From positions 744,001 through 808,000 of the forward strand of contig JAZGUH010000152.1 of the NCBI GenBank assembly GCA_037893225.1: a stretch of DNA of 64,000 nt, read 5' to 3'. Every line of letters starts with the position of its first letter. The stretch's first letter is position 1. The DNA is from Hippasteria phrygiana (lineage: Eukaryota > Echinodermata > Asteroidea > Valvatida > Goniasteridae). Positions 1-10,761 of the stretch are shown piece after piece. The notes under the pieces were generated by a model. That model worked only from the letters and a program-made list of their open reading frames with translations, had not been told where the DNA came from and did no database searches. The position numbers and the translations under genes were made by a program.

Positions 1-1229
1 ATGAATAAAATCTGATATACCTGCCAACTTAAAACCAATATCTTAACATTTCAATCTGGTTTTCACATCGTCTCATCGCCTCAACAACTAAATGACAATG
101 TACAAATGTATTCCCTGATTTATAAATACATGTACCACTAAATCATGTCATTAAAACACGTAACTACATGTATTATACTGGAGGTACCTCCGTGATATTA
201 TTTTATCCATTCACTTATTCCTTTATTTTTCTATTCATTTCTTCATTTTGTCATCTTTGTGAAGTTTATTCTTCATCAATGAAAATCCCGCTCGCATTTT
301 ACACCCGATGTACTTATGGATTCACTGCAGCCGCAAGCACGCGTTTACCTATCAAACGCTAGGTGCGCCCTTCCCCATAGTCGAAAATAATGACGTCACA
401 GCGTTTCATCGGGCGCTGTACAAAAAGATACCTAGTGTCCGATCTTTCCCTTATACGATCTTTGCTATATGACTCCAGAGTGACACATTAATAACTTCAA
501 CCTTTTATCACTGATGTGACATTCATTACGAATTATTGTGTATGTTGTTTATACAGTTTCTGTGTGTAAAGGTTAAAGTTTACGGAATTTCCCGCAGCTA
601 AAGATAGAATATTTAGGCTACGCCATATGGGAAGTCCCAGTGCTCCGCATACAGATTGCCATCATAGTAGGCAAACAAATCGTAAATTTGTCATCATAGT
701 GGGGTTTAACTCTAGTCAAAGAGGCGACACGGAGCCTGAGTTATTGCTTGACCGGTCCGTCGATTGTGGTCCTCGATCGGTGACTTATCGATCGTGTCAT
801 TGCTGCCTGAGGTAATTAAAAGTAACTTGTTTTTTAATGCTGTATAGTGTCATAATGTTCATACTCCGTGGCGTAAAACCGGGTCCGCTCGAGGGGGACG
901 ATGAAGAGTTCCCCTAATTCACCAAAAAAAGTGAATTCAGGGAAATGTCCGTCTGAAAAATGGTTTTAAAAACTGGGCAGGGGTAGTATGCGCAGTTCAA
1001 CATGGGTATACAAATTCTGTTCTTCATCATAAGTTCAGAATGATCTTATATATTTTGTCTGATTCCGTTGTATAGCCTGATTGCTGAATTTCTTCGTTGA
1101 AATCGTTTACCTTTCCTCTGGATGTACAATTGTGTTATTCTAAAAGCTCTTTTTGATCAGGGATAGGATCATCCTCCAGAAATTTCAAATGAAAAATAGC
1201 AAAGCTCATTAATAAAAAAAATAATTGTA
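1..1229. other. Unassigned non-coding sequence
   Basis: No exon, RNA gene or clear repeat family is recognised here. Reading frames are short and none shows a domain I know. A GC-richer patch near 880-960 contains short inverted words (GTGAATT-like) but no defined element ends. Confidence 0.4.
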
Positions 1230-1338
1230 CACTGCAAAAACCGTGCTGTTAATCTAACACCATGAGGTGTTTATATCGGGCGAGTGGTCCAATATAAACA
1301 CCACTTGGTGTTCATTTAACACCACAGTTTTTGCAGTG
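1230..1338. mobile_element. MITE with CACTGCAAAAA termini
   Basis: A 109-bp element with near-perfect terminal inverted repeats: CACTGCAAAAACCGTG on the left and CACAGTTTTTGCAGTG on the right. TA flanks both sides, as for TA-target elements. A second inner inverted pair (AACACC.. / ..GGTGTT and TATAT / ATATA) makes the whole element fold on itself. There is no coding capacity. The termini are similar to those of the longer element at 9648-10130. Confidence 0.8.
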
Positions 1339-1734
1339 TAGTTCTGCGCACACGTTTATGTACCCATAGTAATGTTTTACTATAATACTGAGGACAAGGC
1401 TTGGTTCTCCATTATTTAAACATTCTCCCATTCTCCCGGGGGGACGGGGGACATGTCCCCCCCCCCCCAATATTGTTTGGGAGGGGACGTCTATGGCAGT
1501 TTCCCCACAATAACTTCTCCTTGCTCATATACATGTACATTTTTAGGTCATTTGCTTTTACATGCACCAGAATGCACGCGGAATACACAACAATTTAAAA
1601 AACATGTGCACAATTTTCTAGGATACACGAGAGACACCGAGTACAAAATGCTTAACAATTATTGTTGGTTGTGTGCTTTTTCCTCCGTCCCCCCAACAAC
1701 CGTACTTCCCAAGACGGTTTTCAACAAAAGACCT

Positions 1735-1805
1735 CCCTCAGAGGACACAATAATTTTGTTGTTTCTTTATTCTTGTGTCCTCATTGGTAATGTACATGTG
1801 TAGAA
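1735..1805. repeat. Dispersed 'gaggac' repeat fragment
   Basis: A fragment with GAGGACACAATAA and TTGTGTCCTCA words in inverted arrangement. Related words occur near 1385, 19585 and 45840, and there is looser similarity to the longer blocks at 27660-27870, 33947-34150 and 49755-49905. It is probably a short non-autonomous element; its boundaries were not resolved. Confidence 0.4.
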
Positions 1806-1852
1806 GGACTGGTTAAGGACGAAGGATATTATAGAGTTTCCAAGAAGACTCG

Positions 1853-1883
1853 ATGGCATCACCGGAGCAACAAACGCTGGAAG
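1853..1883 (+). CDS. Candidate first coding exon, Death-domain copy 1
   Basis: An ATG in a reasonable context begins a short peptide starting MASPEQQTLE. It ends at a strong donor (AAG|GTGAGC) in phase 1, the phase the Death-domain exon at 3103 would need. No homologue is recognised. If used, it would make this copy a Death-only protein without a kinase, unlike the paralogue at 15893. The downstream exon is frameshifted in this frame, so the transcript may be non-functional. The unspliced reading frame continues to 2161 and is an alternative. Confidence 0.3.
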
Positions 1884-2452
1884 GTGAGCAATCTGGTGAT
1901 CATGATGGGTCCCAACAGGTCGGGAAACAGGGTGATGGGGCCAAAATATTGTGGAATTGTATCGATATTTCCCGGACCAAATTTTCATATTGTCTGAAAG
2001 GGGGGACTCTAAACAGGACGCGTGTTATCAACATACAACAGATGATGGCCATCGGCCTGGACCGATTCTATGTTTCTTTTAAAGTGGACTTGGCGGAAAT
2101 GGTGGGGGAGAGGGGTTGCGAAATTACCCCCGCACCTCGGGATACGAGCCTGAATCTGTAAAAAACTCATTTTTAGCTGTCGTTTTTCACCAGTCATTTT
2201 CTTTGGAAAGTTATTGGGGGCTATAATTAAATGTACTAATCAATTTTTTGGTCAAGATTATTAATTTTTACAAAAAGGTAGCTGCGCTGTGCTGTAACTT
2301 ATGACATCGAAAAGGGCAACAATTAAAATCGACAGTTACAATGAACGTGTTGGAAGTATGTCTAGTTTTAAATCGTGCCGAATTACTCTGCTATTCCGTC
2401 TAATAGAGCGTGTAAGTTGACCTCGAGAACGTACGAGAGTTTACGAGAAACC

Positions 2453-3050
2453 GAACTTCCGGGCACCTCGAATAGGAGCCTCAACGAGTAAAGCGAGTGG
2501 TTTTCTTGAAATAATTTGTTTTGACGCTGTTCTTTTTACTGACAGGTAGATAAAAACTTTTAGCAAAATATTATTTTTCATTTCAATTTACAAAATGCGA
2601 ACGATATATATTAAATTCGGGAAAAGAACGAAAAAGTCTGCTAATACGTCATACGTACGTCATTCGCTATTGTTCTGGTGGTTCACGCGCCAGTCTTAAT
2701 AGCGTAGACCATTATGCAGTATAAGGCGATCGTCGCATATACGTGCGTTAACTTACGTCCGCAGCGGGCGCATGCAGTACAGGGGTTTTGGGGGCCGGGC
2801 TTTCTCTTCCCGACAAAGAGCCAATCACGTTGCAAACCTGACGCTCAGGTCAAACATTTTGTCCTACTTTTCTTCAATATTTAGACAGTCATGCATGTTT
2901 TCATATATTGTAAAATTAATTTTGAATTTATCATCCATATTTATGGCCGTTTCATGGTTCAGATCTTCGTAAAAACAAAGTATTATAGAAAACAAAATCA
3001 ACCACACGTAAAAGTTCTATAGCCGGCGGCTCGGAGGTGCCCGGAAGTTC
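2453..3050. mobile_element. Inverted-repeat element in intron of Death-domain copy 1
   Basis: A 598-bp segment bounded by a perfect 17-bp terminal inverted repeat (GAACTTCCGGGCACCTC at 2453-2469, its complement at 3034-3050). The paralogous intron at about 17280-17357 lacks it: homology between the copies breaks near 2394 and resumes near 3086, so the inserted piece is slightly longer than the TIR-bounded segment. No transposase is encoded. A clear target duplication was not found. Confidence 0.7.
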
Positions 3051-3102
3051 AATCGTGACCTTTATGCGCGAGACTTACATGGTCTATTGTTGGTTTTTGT
3101 AG

Positions 3103-3367
3103 ATAAATGGGAGCTAAACGATGAGATCTTTGCTGCAACTGTCGAGAGATATTTCGACAAAGTGGCCCGAGTTGGCCATCTTGCTTAAGTTTCCACGTGC
3201 CGAGGTTGATGCATATAAAGCGAACAATATGGGTGACGTGTTGATGCAGTGCCACACTATGCTGGTTGATTGGAGGAACAAGCAGGAGAACATGGAAGAA
3301 GCGAGAAAAGTACTGAGTAAAGCTTTCTTGGGCATGCGCCGAAATGATTTGGAACAAAAAATATCAG
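3103..3367 (+). pseudogene. Death-domain exon, copy 1, probably frameshifted
   Basis: This exon is flanked by a TTTTTGTAG acceptor and a CAG|GTCAGT donor, exactly where the intact paralogue exon (17358-17621) has its own. The Death-domain core is readable from the ATG at 3121: KW..LAILLKF, AEVDAYKANNMGD, TMLVDWRNK and the helix after it. The exon is 265 nt against 264 in the paralogue, with one extra T near 3129. In the frame entering from the acceptor, translation therefore stops early. Either this is a decaying copy, or translation starts at the internal ATG. A base-calling error would also explain it. Confidence 0.65.
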
Positions 3368-3623
3368 GTCAGTACAAAATGATGATGGCGCCGAAACTCA
3401 AGAATCTACAAAGCTCCAACTGCTGTTCCACCGAGCTTCACACGGCGCGGTTGAAACGCACGAACTACTTTTCTGTTCTGAGGGGCGGGGTTTCAGCGGG
3501 GATTTTATACAATATGCAATAATTATGTGCGCAATATACAGCTCTTGACAAAAATTATTGGAGAACCAACATTTTCATCACTTTATGTCCATTTTTATAT
3601 GATTGACTTGTAATTTATTCTAG

Positions 3624-3836
3624 GCTTGTCTGTCTTGGGTGAAAACGATGCACCACAAAATCACAGTCTTTTAAAGGATGTTTTGATAATTTTTATGCCA
3701 GAAATAATTGGCTGTTTTATTTTACAATACGCAATCTACATAAAACTACAAAATGACTTCTCTCAGCAATCAACATCATCATTAAAATACAACGATATAG
3801 AAATAGCTGCAAAATGCAAGAATACTTGTCCAGATT
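3624..3836 (+). pseudogene. Remnant of the exon after the Death domain, running into a repeat
   Basis: An acceptor (TTCTAG) opens a phase-1 exon ending in LLKDV, weakly matching the SALKDV end of the equivalent exon at 17754-17843. The donor present in the paralogue is missing. The frame then runs through sequence that also occurs at 31180-31260 and 38710-38815, that is, a dispersed repeat, and stops at 3836. The C-terminal exon of the paralogue has no counterpart here. Confidence 0.4.
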
Positions 3837-3840
3837 GAGG
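3690..3840 (+). repeat. Dispersed repeat, copy 1 (shared with 31100-31260 and 38705-38815)
   Basis: The segment reads CAGAAATAATTGGCTG, TTACAATACGCAATCTAC and CTCTCAGCAATCAACATCAT in order. It recurs in the same order near 38717-38815 and reversed near 31130-31260. A tail from about 3800 also resembles 18845-18955 (GAGTAAATATTCACCGA). In the other two copies the block is joined to a foldback palindrome that is absent here. Confidence 0.75.
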
Positions 3841-4103
3841 TCCTGATGAAGTGAATTGTTGGAGTAAATATTCACCGAGGTGATTATCGTAACAGATACC
3901 CCCACGAACATTCTGGCAAAATAGATATCCATTCTGTTCAGAATTGTATAAACACATGACACAACCTTTCAATTTATTAATTCTTTTGTCCGGAATTTTG
4001 TGTGCAAAATAAGGGAAGGAAATGTGTGTTTACTGGTCAACTTAATAGTGTGCTGTCACTGTGCCTACGTTTATAATTTCTGAGCGTCACATTGTGTAAA
4101 AAC
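3841..4103. other. Repeat-derived intergenic sequence
   Basis: It shares GAGTAAATATTCACCGA.. and ..CGTAACAGATACCC with 18905-18955, downstream of the intact kinase-Death gene. This similarity could belong either to a repeat or to the tandem duplication. Nothing coding was seen. Confidence 0.4.
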
Positions 4104-4374
4104 GGCGTTTGGATAGTTGTTATTAAATGGGGTGGCTTATTTTCCAGATATTCTGTTTCTGACCCATTTTGTTCGGGTATTAAAGTAAAATATTTCAGGT
4201 TAGGAAACTCCCAATAGTTGAAATGGCGATTTATTTTTTTATGGCTGTAATTATTTTGTAAAACATGCCTTTATAATTTTGTAAGTACTGGTTATCCATG
4301 AAGTGTATGTAAATTATGATGAAATAGTGGACAATAAAATTAATAATTAATCACTGCATTGATTCACTGCATTA

Positions 4375-4553
4375 GCCCATGTGCGCTTAACTTGCAGCCG
4401 GGGCTGTATACTCCTCAGGGAGTTGAGAAGGCTTCAGGAATGATTAATGGGCCCGATGAGCAGGGGTTATAATATTGTAAGCGCTGTGATATAGTTTACT
4501 ATGTTGAGCGTTCTTAAATGCCGGTTATTATTATTCGAAAACACTCAAATACG
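4375..4553 (+). mobile_element. 3' fragment of ATT-tailed SINE
   Basis: It starts CATGTGCGCTTAACTTGCAG and ends with GGTTATTATTATT. It matches the 3' half of the full-length element at 59362-59722 and, reversed, 31530-31690. Block B copy 2 lacks it, so it inserted after the duplication or was lost from copy 2. It is 5' truncated, as expected for target-primed retroposition. Confidence 0.75.
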
Positions 4554-4652
4554 ATGGCAGTGTGGTTGCCTGCCCACTTGCAAAATTGCCCCAGTCATAT
4601 ACGCGTGACTCGCGCCCTCTTATTGTAGCTTTATGATAACACCACTCATTAA

Positions 4653-5214
4653 AGGGACACATTGCCCTCAAATGTCATGAAATTTTGCTGTTTGGAAATG
4701 TTTCTTATCTTTTATAAGAGTTGTTCATGCAAAAAAACACGTATAATGTGTTGTAATTAGTGAGTAGTGATTACAAAACAAAAATCTGACCCGCGAATCA
4801 TAGACTTATTTCCAGTAGTAAATACCACCGTCTAAATAATGCGCAAAATACGCTGTAAGAGTCTTTAGGCTGGCACCGCAGCCAGTGGCCTTGTAAACCT
4901 ATCAGATGATCGCCAGGTACCATTCTCTACCTCGCGACACATATCGCCAGTGCTGCGCGCCGTGCCACAGTACATCAAAATGGATCAACAGAACGTACTT
5001 CAACCAGCTGCGACTGGAAATACGACTGGTGAACACGGGCCGCCATTTTGGTTCTACAAAATGGCGGACCGTAGTGTCACGAAATTAAACAAAAACCACG
5101 CAATTTGAAGGGATAGTATGTGAATCTTTATATTCTACTTTAAAAAAAAGCTTCTCAACCATATCCCTTTCAGTTTTATAGCCCAAATCGCAAAATCCAA
5201 AGCAATGTGTCCCT
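4653..5214. mobile_element. TTAA-target MITE, family 1, copy A
   Basis: A 562-bp element with terminal inverted repeats AGGGACACATTGC / GCAATGTGTCCCT, directly flanked by TTAA on both sides (4649-4652 and 5215-5218). A TTAA duplication is the hallmark of piggyBac-type integration. The interior is closely similar to copy B at 5997-6586. It interrupts block B: the uninterrupted counterpart is at about 14400-14440. No coding sequence. Confidence 0.88.
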
Positions 5215-5219
5215 TTAAA

Positions 5220-5715
5220 GTCGACATTCTTCTCCAGTGCTACATCCAGACGTACACTCACGCATGTCGAGCAATGTTGCAAAATTATCTGAACAAAATT
5301 CCCCTTTTCCCTGCCCGTCCGCCGCCCATTGTGTTTCTGCACAAAAGGTCATGCAATCCGTTGCGAATGGCGGCAAAGGACGCAATGGAATTCCCCACCG
5401 CTAAATATAGATTATTTACAGAAGCGTTTTGTTGGTCGCCATTTTGACATTGTTATGTTAGTGCACTGACGAGCGAAAAGATCATAAAATTCAATGAGTT
5501 ATATCGAATTTTAAGAGCTAGTAAACCACTACCAATCGTCATATTCTTTGCTGTGGCCGTTAGAGATTGAATGTCACGCAAGCCTTGTATATGCTGTGCT
5601 TCGTATGGAACGCAAACTTGCAGATTCTCTTTTTCAGGTTTTGAAAGTTTAAGCCCATCAATGATCAAAGTACGTGGATCGGTGTCTGACATCACTGCTG
5701 TTTAAGCTTAAGGTA
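5220..5715 (+). repeat. Block B copy 1, distal part
   Basis: Continuation of block B after the TTAA MITE, colinear with 14430-15105. It contains a TTTTTCAG acceptor-like site near 5637 and ends at a GTAAGAA donor-like site near 5713. Copy 2 keeps both, so a short non-coding exon of about 75-110 nt is possible. Confidence 0.5.
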
Positions 5716-5996
5716 AGAAATAACTTGTCATAATAATTAACATAATCATTCAGTGGGATTTTTAGGAAAGAGTTTACCTTAATACCTCACCAAAATTATT
5801 CAAGACCAGCAAAATCTTGAAAAATAAGTAAATAACCAACATCCCTTGATAATTGTCTATGCATGTGTCCCAACCCGTTGTGTCAAGATTTATGTCAGCA
5901 AAATCCGTAAAAATTGTATGTGAATACTTTGAGTGACCACACACTGTGCTAATACAAATAACAAACTTTCTTCCCCTGTATTTTGCACGAAATTAA

Positions 5997-6586
5997 AGGG
6001 ACACATTGCCTTGATATGTCATGAAATTTTGATGTTTGGAAATGTTCCTTATCTTTTATAAGAGTTGTTCATGCAAAAAAACACGTATAATGTGTTGTAA
6101 TTAGTGAGTAGTGATTACAAAACAAAAAATTTGCCTCTGACCCCTGCTATCTGACCCGCGAAACATAGACTTATTTCCAGTAGTAAATACCACCGGCTAA
6201 ATAATGCGCAAAATACGCTGTAGCTGGCGCCGCAGCCAGTGGCCTTGTAAACATATCAGATGATCGCCAGGTACCATTCTCTAACTCGCGACACATATCG
6301 CCAGTGCTGCGCGCCGTGCCACAGTACATCAAAACGGATCAACAGAACGTACTTCAACCAGCTGCGACTGGAAATACGACTGGTGAACACAGTCCGCCAT
6401 TTTGTGGAGTCAAAAATTTGGTTCTACAAAATGGCGGACCGTTATTTGTCACGAAATTAAACAAAAACCACGCAATTTGAAGGGATAGTTATGTGAATCT
6501 TTATATTCTACTTTTAAAAAAGCTTCCCAACCATATCCATTTTAGTTTTATAGCCCAAATCGCAAAACCTAAAGCAACGTGTCCCT
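5997..6586. mobile_element. TTAA-target MITE, family 1, copy B
   Basis: A 590-bp sister of 4653-5214, with the same AGGGACACATTG termini and flanking TTAA (5993-5996, 6587-6590). Internal matches are nearly continuous, with small indels. For example, copy B has an extra stretch before CTGACCCGCGAA and an extra segment inside the central CCGCCATTTT..AAAATGGCGG hairpin. Non-coding. Confidence 0.88.
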
Positions 6587-6590
6587 TTAA

Positions 6591-7100
6591 AGTGTTTATA
6601 CAATTCTGAAAACGAATGGATGGTTATTTTCTAATATCTTGTTGGAAAATACTGCCTTGCAGGATCTGAAAAAGTTAAGTAAAAAGGGGCTCATCCTTTC
6701 TTTTGTTGAAAAGACATTTATTTATTTTGCCTATTAAATAAAAAACATCTGTTTTTTTTATAATTCATGAGCTCTATTATTATTAAGCATGATGCCATTA
6801 GAGGCACAATGTTCAGTGGTGTCTCCAGTACAATAAAATAGCAAACGTTTTTGATGTTTTCTTAAATGTCTCATGCTTAAGTTGATTTCAGTACTCGTTT
6901 GGGGTCTCTTTCTACATAACCAACATGTCTTTAAAATATTGTTGAAGAGTAATTTTTGAGGACTTATTTTTGTGTACTGTACGTGTACTCGTTTGGCAAG
7001 GGGTTCATCATAAAGCGTGGCTTCAGTACCTCTCAGGTCCATTGAAACAATCTTTTTAACTTAGAAGAAACACAAGCACTTAGTTCATGCTTTTATTATT
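6591..7100. other. Unassigned AT-rich sequence
   Basis: About 500 bp with no recognised exon or element ends. The longest frame (minus strand, about 6758-7042) shows no known domain and I do not regard it as a gene. Confidence 0.4.
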
Positions 7101-7104
7101 GTAA

Positions 7105-7375
7105 AACATCTTCATGAGTTACCTCTGGTTCTTTTCAGAACCATTCTCTCTTTTTGAGAAATACTTCCACATGGTGTTTCCGCCAACCTTTCATTCATTA
7201 GTATCTCCGCCATGTATAAAGCCTCAAATCTTACCTATCTGTAGAAACTGGATATTGTATGGTTCTTTAAAGAAAAATATTGCCTCGGAGGCGCCCAATT
7301 GAGTTACAAAAGACGTTCGTCATAAAATGACTACATGTACTAAGGAAAGATCATTCAAAAGTAGAAGATACATTT
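7105..7375 (+). repeat. Two-hairpin dispersed repeat, copy a
   Basis: TACCTCTGG leads into a hairpin GGTTCT-TTTC-AGAACC (about 7126-7142). A second hairpin TTCTC..GAGAA follows, then CCACATGGTGTTTCCGCC. The same order occurs at 20197-20275 and in both halves of the palindrome at 31722-31917. Downstream, 7264-7370 (ATATTGCCTC, GGCGCCCAATTG, TTCGTC..AAAATGACTA) recurs at 15112-15200. Confidence 0.65.
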
Positions 7376-7395
7376 GTATTGTACAAAATGTACAT

Positions 7396-7520
7396 GACCA
7401 ACCATCCAGCGGGATTCGAACCTGCGACTTCCGGGTTACCGTACCGGCGCTCTACCAACTGAGCTATCTTGCCCTATGTTGGCGGTTTCCCAAACTGTCA
7501 GTATCTTTGTTCGGGTGGTA
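7396..7520 (-). mobile_element. tRNA-derived SINE, partial, minus strand
   Basis: On the minus strand it contains box A (TAGCTCAGTTGGTAGAGCG) and box B (GGTTCGAATCC) spaced as in a tRNA gene, preceded by GGGAAACCGCCAACATAGGG. The same head plus upstream flank recurs at 33173-33480, 39520-40100, 40251-40350, 48478-48720 and 63580-63660. The tRNA fold is imperfect, with no T before the anticodon triplet, so this is a SINE rather than a working tRNA gene. Confidence 0.8.
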
Positions 7521-7822
7521 TTGAATTAATATTGTTATTAATATTGTTAAAGTTGGTATTTAATTAATATGTTGAAGGAAAGCTTCTGAAAAGTGAATAA
7601 AAAGTTCTGCCGAAAATGGATTTCTGCCAAAAGTGGCGGTGGGGCTGGGGCTGGGGCTGATAAGCCCTCGACAAATCTTAGGTGATCAAATAGTCATTAT
7701 GGTAGCGCGATAGCAAGTGACTGTTTTCAGTTGAATTATTTGAATTGTATATAAATGTGGTCATTTCCTATAGATGTTTCAAAGCGTTCCATATAAACTG
7801 GTTATCTTTGTATGCGATACCG

Positions 7823-8410
7823 TAGTCTGGTTCCCTGATGACATGAAGATTCCCTGACATCTAGATCTTAGGTCAGGTAGCTACCACGGTTTAAAATAGA
7901 TCATGAGGTGCTGTGTCAGTCCGAGTGACGTCAGTGGCATCATTCAAATTAAATATTCTTGCAAAATCCGGTCGGCAAAATACTGCAAGAGTATGGCATT
8001 GGTTTTTTCAGTTTTTAAGTATAATTGAGAATTAAAATTCCAGGATCTGTAACGGGCCTGACAGACATTTTGTTATTGCGAACATCAACGTTAACTGCCG
8101 AATGTTACCGAAAACAAGTTCGGAAAACTTCGGATATTTTCGGAAACGGGAGGAATTCCTCCCGCTTTCGTCACGTGACACTGGAGGCTACCTGTGTCAT
8201 ATGAATATCCGACTCCCATGAAATTTGGGCTTCTCTGCCCTGTTATTGGTTAAACCCTCTCACGTGACCGGTCTCTGTCCCATTTATCCCTACTTAGGCA
8301 TGCGCAGTAGATCCACTAAGTCGGCTTTTCAGGGTGACAGATATTCATACTACACCGGACCTAATATTCATCAGAAATAGTCAAAATATTTTGGTCTGGG
8401 AACCAGACTA
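7823..8410. mobile_element. Inverted-repeat element with TAGTCTGGTTCCC ends
   Basis: A 588-bp segment with perfect 13-14-bp terminal inverted repeats (TAGTCTGGTTCCC / GGGAACCAGACTA). The interior block around 8194-8330 (TCATATGAATATCCGACTCC, CCCTCTCACGTGACCGG) recurs at 51378-51460, and the terminal motif recurs singly near 21190 and 47610, and with an inverted partner at 60452-60531. Non-coding and non-autonomous. Confidence 0.7.
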
Positions 8411-9647
8411 GCGATAACGATGTCAAAGGTGAAATATGTGAATGTAAACATCAATACAGCGCACCGTGATTATATACATACATTATGTATATTGCAGCCC
8501 GTATACGTGTATATAGGTTTGGGGCTCATCATTGCGATGTTTGATGACTTGTGGCTAAAGTCCGCTTTGTATGTATGCAACCCAATCTGTAGATTAGAAC
8601 AGTATAAACAAGTATGCAACTTCAGACCAAAGACCACATTACACAGATGTCACAAGTAACTGTATTTATTTCTAATTTCTTGATTGTGAATTCATTTATT
8701 TGGTTGAGTGGTTGTGAGTTGTGGTTGTTCGGATTCAATGGTTGGTTGGGAGTTTCACTGTTGAATATTCAGTATTGTGTTGAGTTAACAATTCATGGTA
8801 GGTGGGTATCCCGAGAAAGAGTATGTGCCATAGTTAGCAGTGGCTGTGTTCGATGAAGTATTATTTTGTTTGCCAGATACCTTCCGAGTTCCAAATTCCT
8901 TGGGAGTGGCCTAGTGAGCTTCTATCCTGAAGTAACTTTGTAGGCAGCTACCTTGATTCAATGCCACCTTTGACTTATCCTGAACAGCCAACAACCACCT
9001 ATGCTGAAAGTTGTGGTTGTGGTGTATGGTCTGCAGAAAGACCTGACATATGAATGCTGTTTGTAGATATTCTACGATGATGCTAACTATGGCACAAGGA
9101 GCTGGGAATTTGATGTATTATCACTCTGTATATAGAGTGAGCGTCGGAACAATATTAACTTCTCGAGGGTCTCCCTATCTCTATTGGATTTCTTTAGATA
9201 CACAAGATCATTGCGGCTACCGAGTCATTTGGCAGTGTGGCAGAGTCACGCGGCAGTAGGTACTGGTGGCATCCTTGGTTTTTTTTTTATTGAATGTTGT
9301 TTTTGTAATTTGAATTTTGTATGTATAAGATGGAAACAATGTTTGGTTAAATTAACAAGTTTGGAAGTTTGATTGATAAGATTACCCGATAATAAAGGAG
9401 AATTAAAAACAAAATGTATAAGTGATATTAATACAAGAAAAAGGGTTCGAATAATAATTTACGGAGTGTATTAATCAGAAAGAAGAGTTGAGAAATTCGA
9501 AAAAAAAAGGTTTAAAGATAAGTGTGATTAATCTAGAAACAGAAACTAGAAAGGTTCACAAAAAGTTTTAGAGAAGAAACAGAAGGAACCACCTTAAAAG
9601 GAAATGATTGATACAAATTATTTGAAATCCAAATAGTGAATTATGTT
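8411..9647. other. Unassigned sequence, no gene seen
   Basis: No exon or element ends are recognised. At about 8588-8605 there is an 18-nt exact match (AATCTGTAGATTAGAACA) to the unit of the 84-bp satellite 2 kb downstream, the only copy outside the array. Frames here are short and featureless. Confidence 0.4.
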
Positions 9648-10130
9648 CACTGCAAAAACAGTGTTTAGCAATTGAACACTTTTCTAAAAATGTTCTTGCT
9701 ATCAGTTTGTAAACGCGTTTACATGCTAAACGTGTTTAGCGTATTGACGGATAGTGTAATAGCCAGTGAACATTGAAGTTTAGGAATTGGACACTTAATA
9801 GAGAGGTTTCGTTAGCTAGCGCACGGTTAGTGCGTACGCCGACGATTAGCTCTAAACGGTACGCAACGAAAATTGGTTAAAAATGTTCTTTGGTTTTATC
9901 CGTTTGTTACTTGCATGTATTGCGACCGCTATCCGTGTAAACAAGGTGATTACGTTTAGGATGAGTGAGGAAAACGTCAAACAAGCCAAACACTGATGAG
10001 CTTACGGGAACTAAACGTAGTCGTCTCTCAAACCGTGCGCTAACGAAAACTCTCTAATGTTCAGCTTCTAAACATGTTTACAAACTGATACCAAGATTGT
10101 GTTTCACTGCTAAACACAGTTTTTAGAGTG
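9648..10130. mobile_element. MITE with long CACT..AAAAAC.GTGTTTAGC termini
   Basis: A 483-bp element with terminal inverted repeats of about 33 bp (for example AAAACAGTGTTTAGCA on the left, complementary to TGCTAAACACAGTTTT on the right). The pairing continues inward (TATCAGTTTGTAAAC.. / ..GTTTACAAACTGATA). Its centre holds another inverted-repeat element (9799-10056). The ends resemble the small MITE at 1230-1338. Non-coding. Confidence 0.75.
9799..10056. mobile_element. Inner inverted-repeat element nested in 9648-10130
   Basis: Its ends are TAGAGAGGTTTCGTTAGC and GCTAACGAAAACTCTCTA, followed inward by GCACGGTT / AACCGTGC, with a short extra TAGC in the left arm. It lies symmetrically inside the outer element. 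Either a second transposon landed in the first, or both pairs are parts of one compound terminal repeat. Confidence 0.6.
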
Positions 10131-10761
10131 TTGTTAAACGAAGATTAATATGTGAATCTGAGGATCTAAAGTGAATTTTAATGTTAATGATCCAGTGATT
10201 GACATTGAAGATTTGAACTTAAAGGGTGAAATTAGTGATTTTAAGTAGTTCATTATTATAAATTGAGAGTCAAGGTTAGAGTAGAACCAATCACGGTGGT
10301 AAAACAGTTGGATTAGTGTTAGATTGAAAGATTCACTGAATTTAAGAGTAATTGTAAAATTAAGGGTTAGAAGAATAATTTGAGAATTGACGGTTTGAAA
10401 TTAAAAGATTTGAAAGATCGATAAAACAGATATATTGAAGTTGTCAATCTAGATATTTAACCAATTTATTCATTAGTTTTCTGGATACATTGAATATTGA
10501 ATCTTTAGAGTCAAAATAGCTTACGTACAATGCAACGTAAAATCTCATTTTGATTCCATTTTATAACAGCTTAGTTTTGGGAATCTGTAGAATTTGGTTG
10601 TGTATTAAAGACAATCCGGTTGAATGTATTTTAGAAAACATAATATCGAGTTTGACCTTGTTTCTATTTTTCTTTTTTATGCATGTTTGTGGCATGATCA
10701 GTTCCCTCTAAAAATGTCCGCAGTAAACCTAAGAGGTTAGGGTGACAACAGAACATAGAAC
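10131..10761. other. AT-rich sequence flanking the satellite
   Basis: About 630 bp of A-rich sequence before the first satellite unit. No coding exon, repeat or RNA feature recognised. Confidence 0.4.

Larger units (their letters stand above)
4104..5715 (+). repeat. Duplicated block B, copy 1 (paralogous to 14110-15105)
   Basis: Scattered long matches to copy 2 run in the same order: AATTATGATGAAATAGTGGA, GTGACTCGCGCCCTCTT, CATCCAGACGTACAC, GTGGCCGT.AGAG.TTGAAT and, at the end, ACATCACTGCTGTTT..TTAAGGTAAGAAAT. Copy 1 carries two insertions that copy 2 lacks (4375-4553 and 4653-5214). The terminal AG|GTAAGAA would suit a 5' non-coding exon donor. Copy 2 sits just upstream of the kinase-Death gene, so the block may include promoter or 5' UTR sequence. 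That is inference. Confidence 0.7.
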
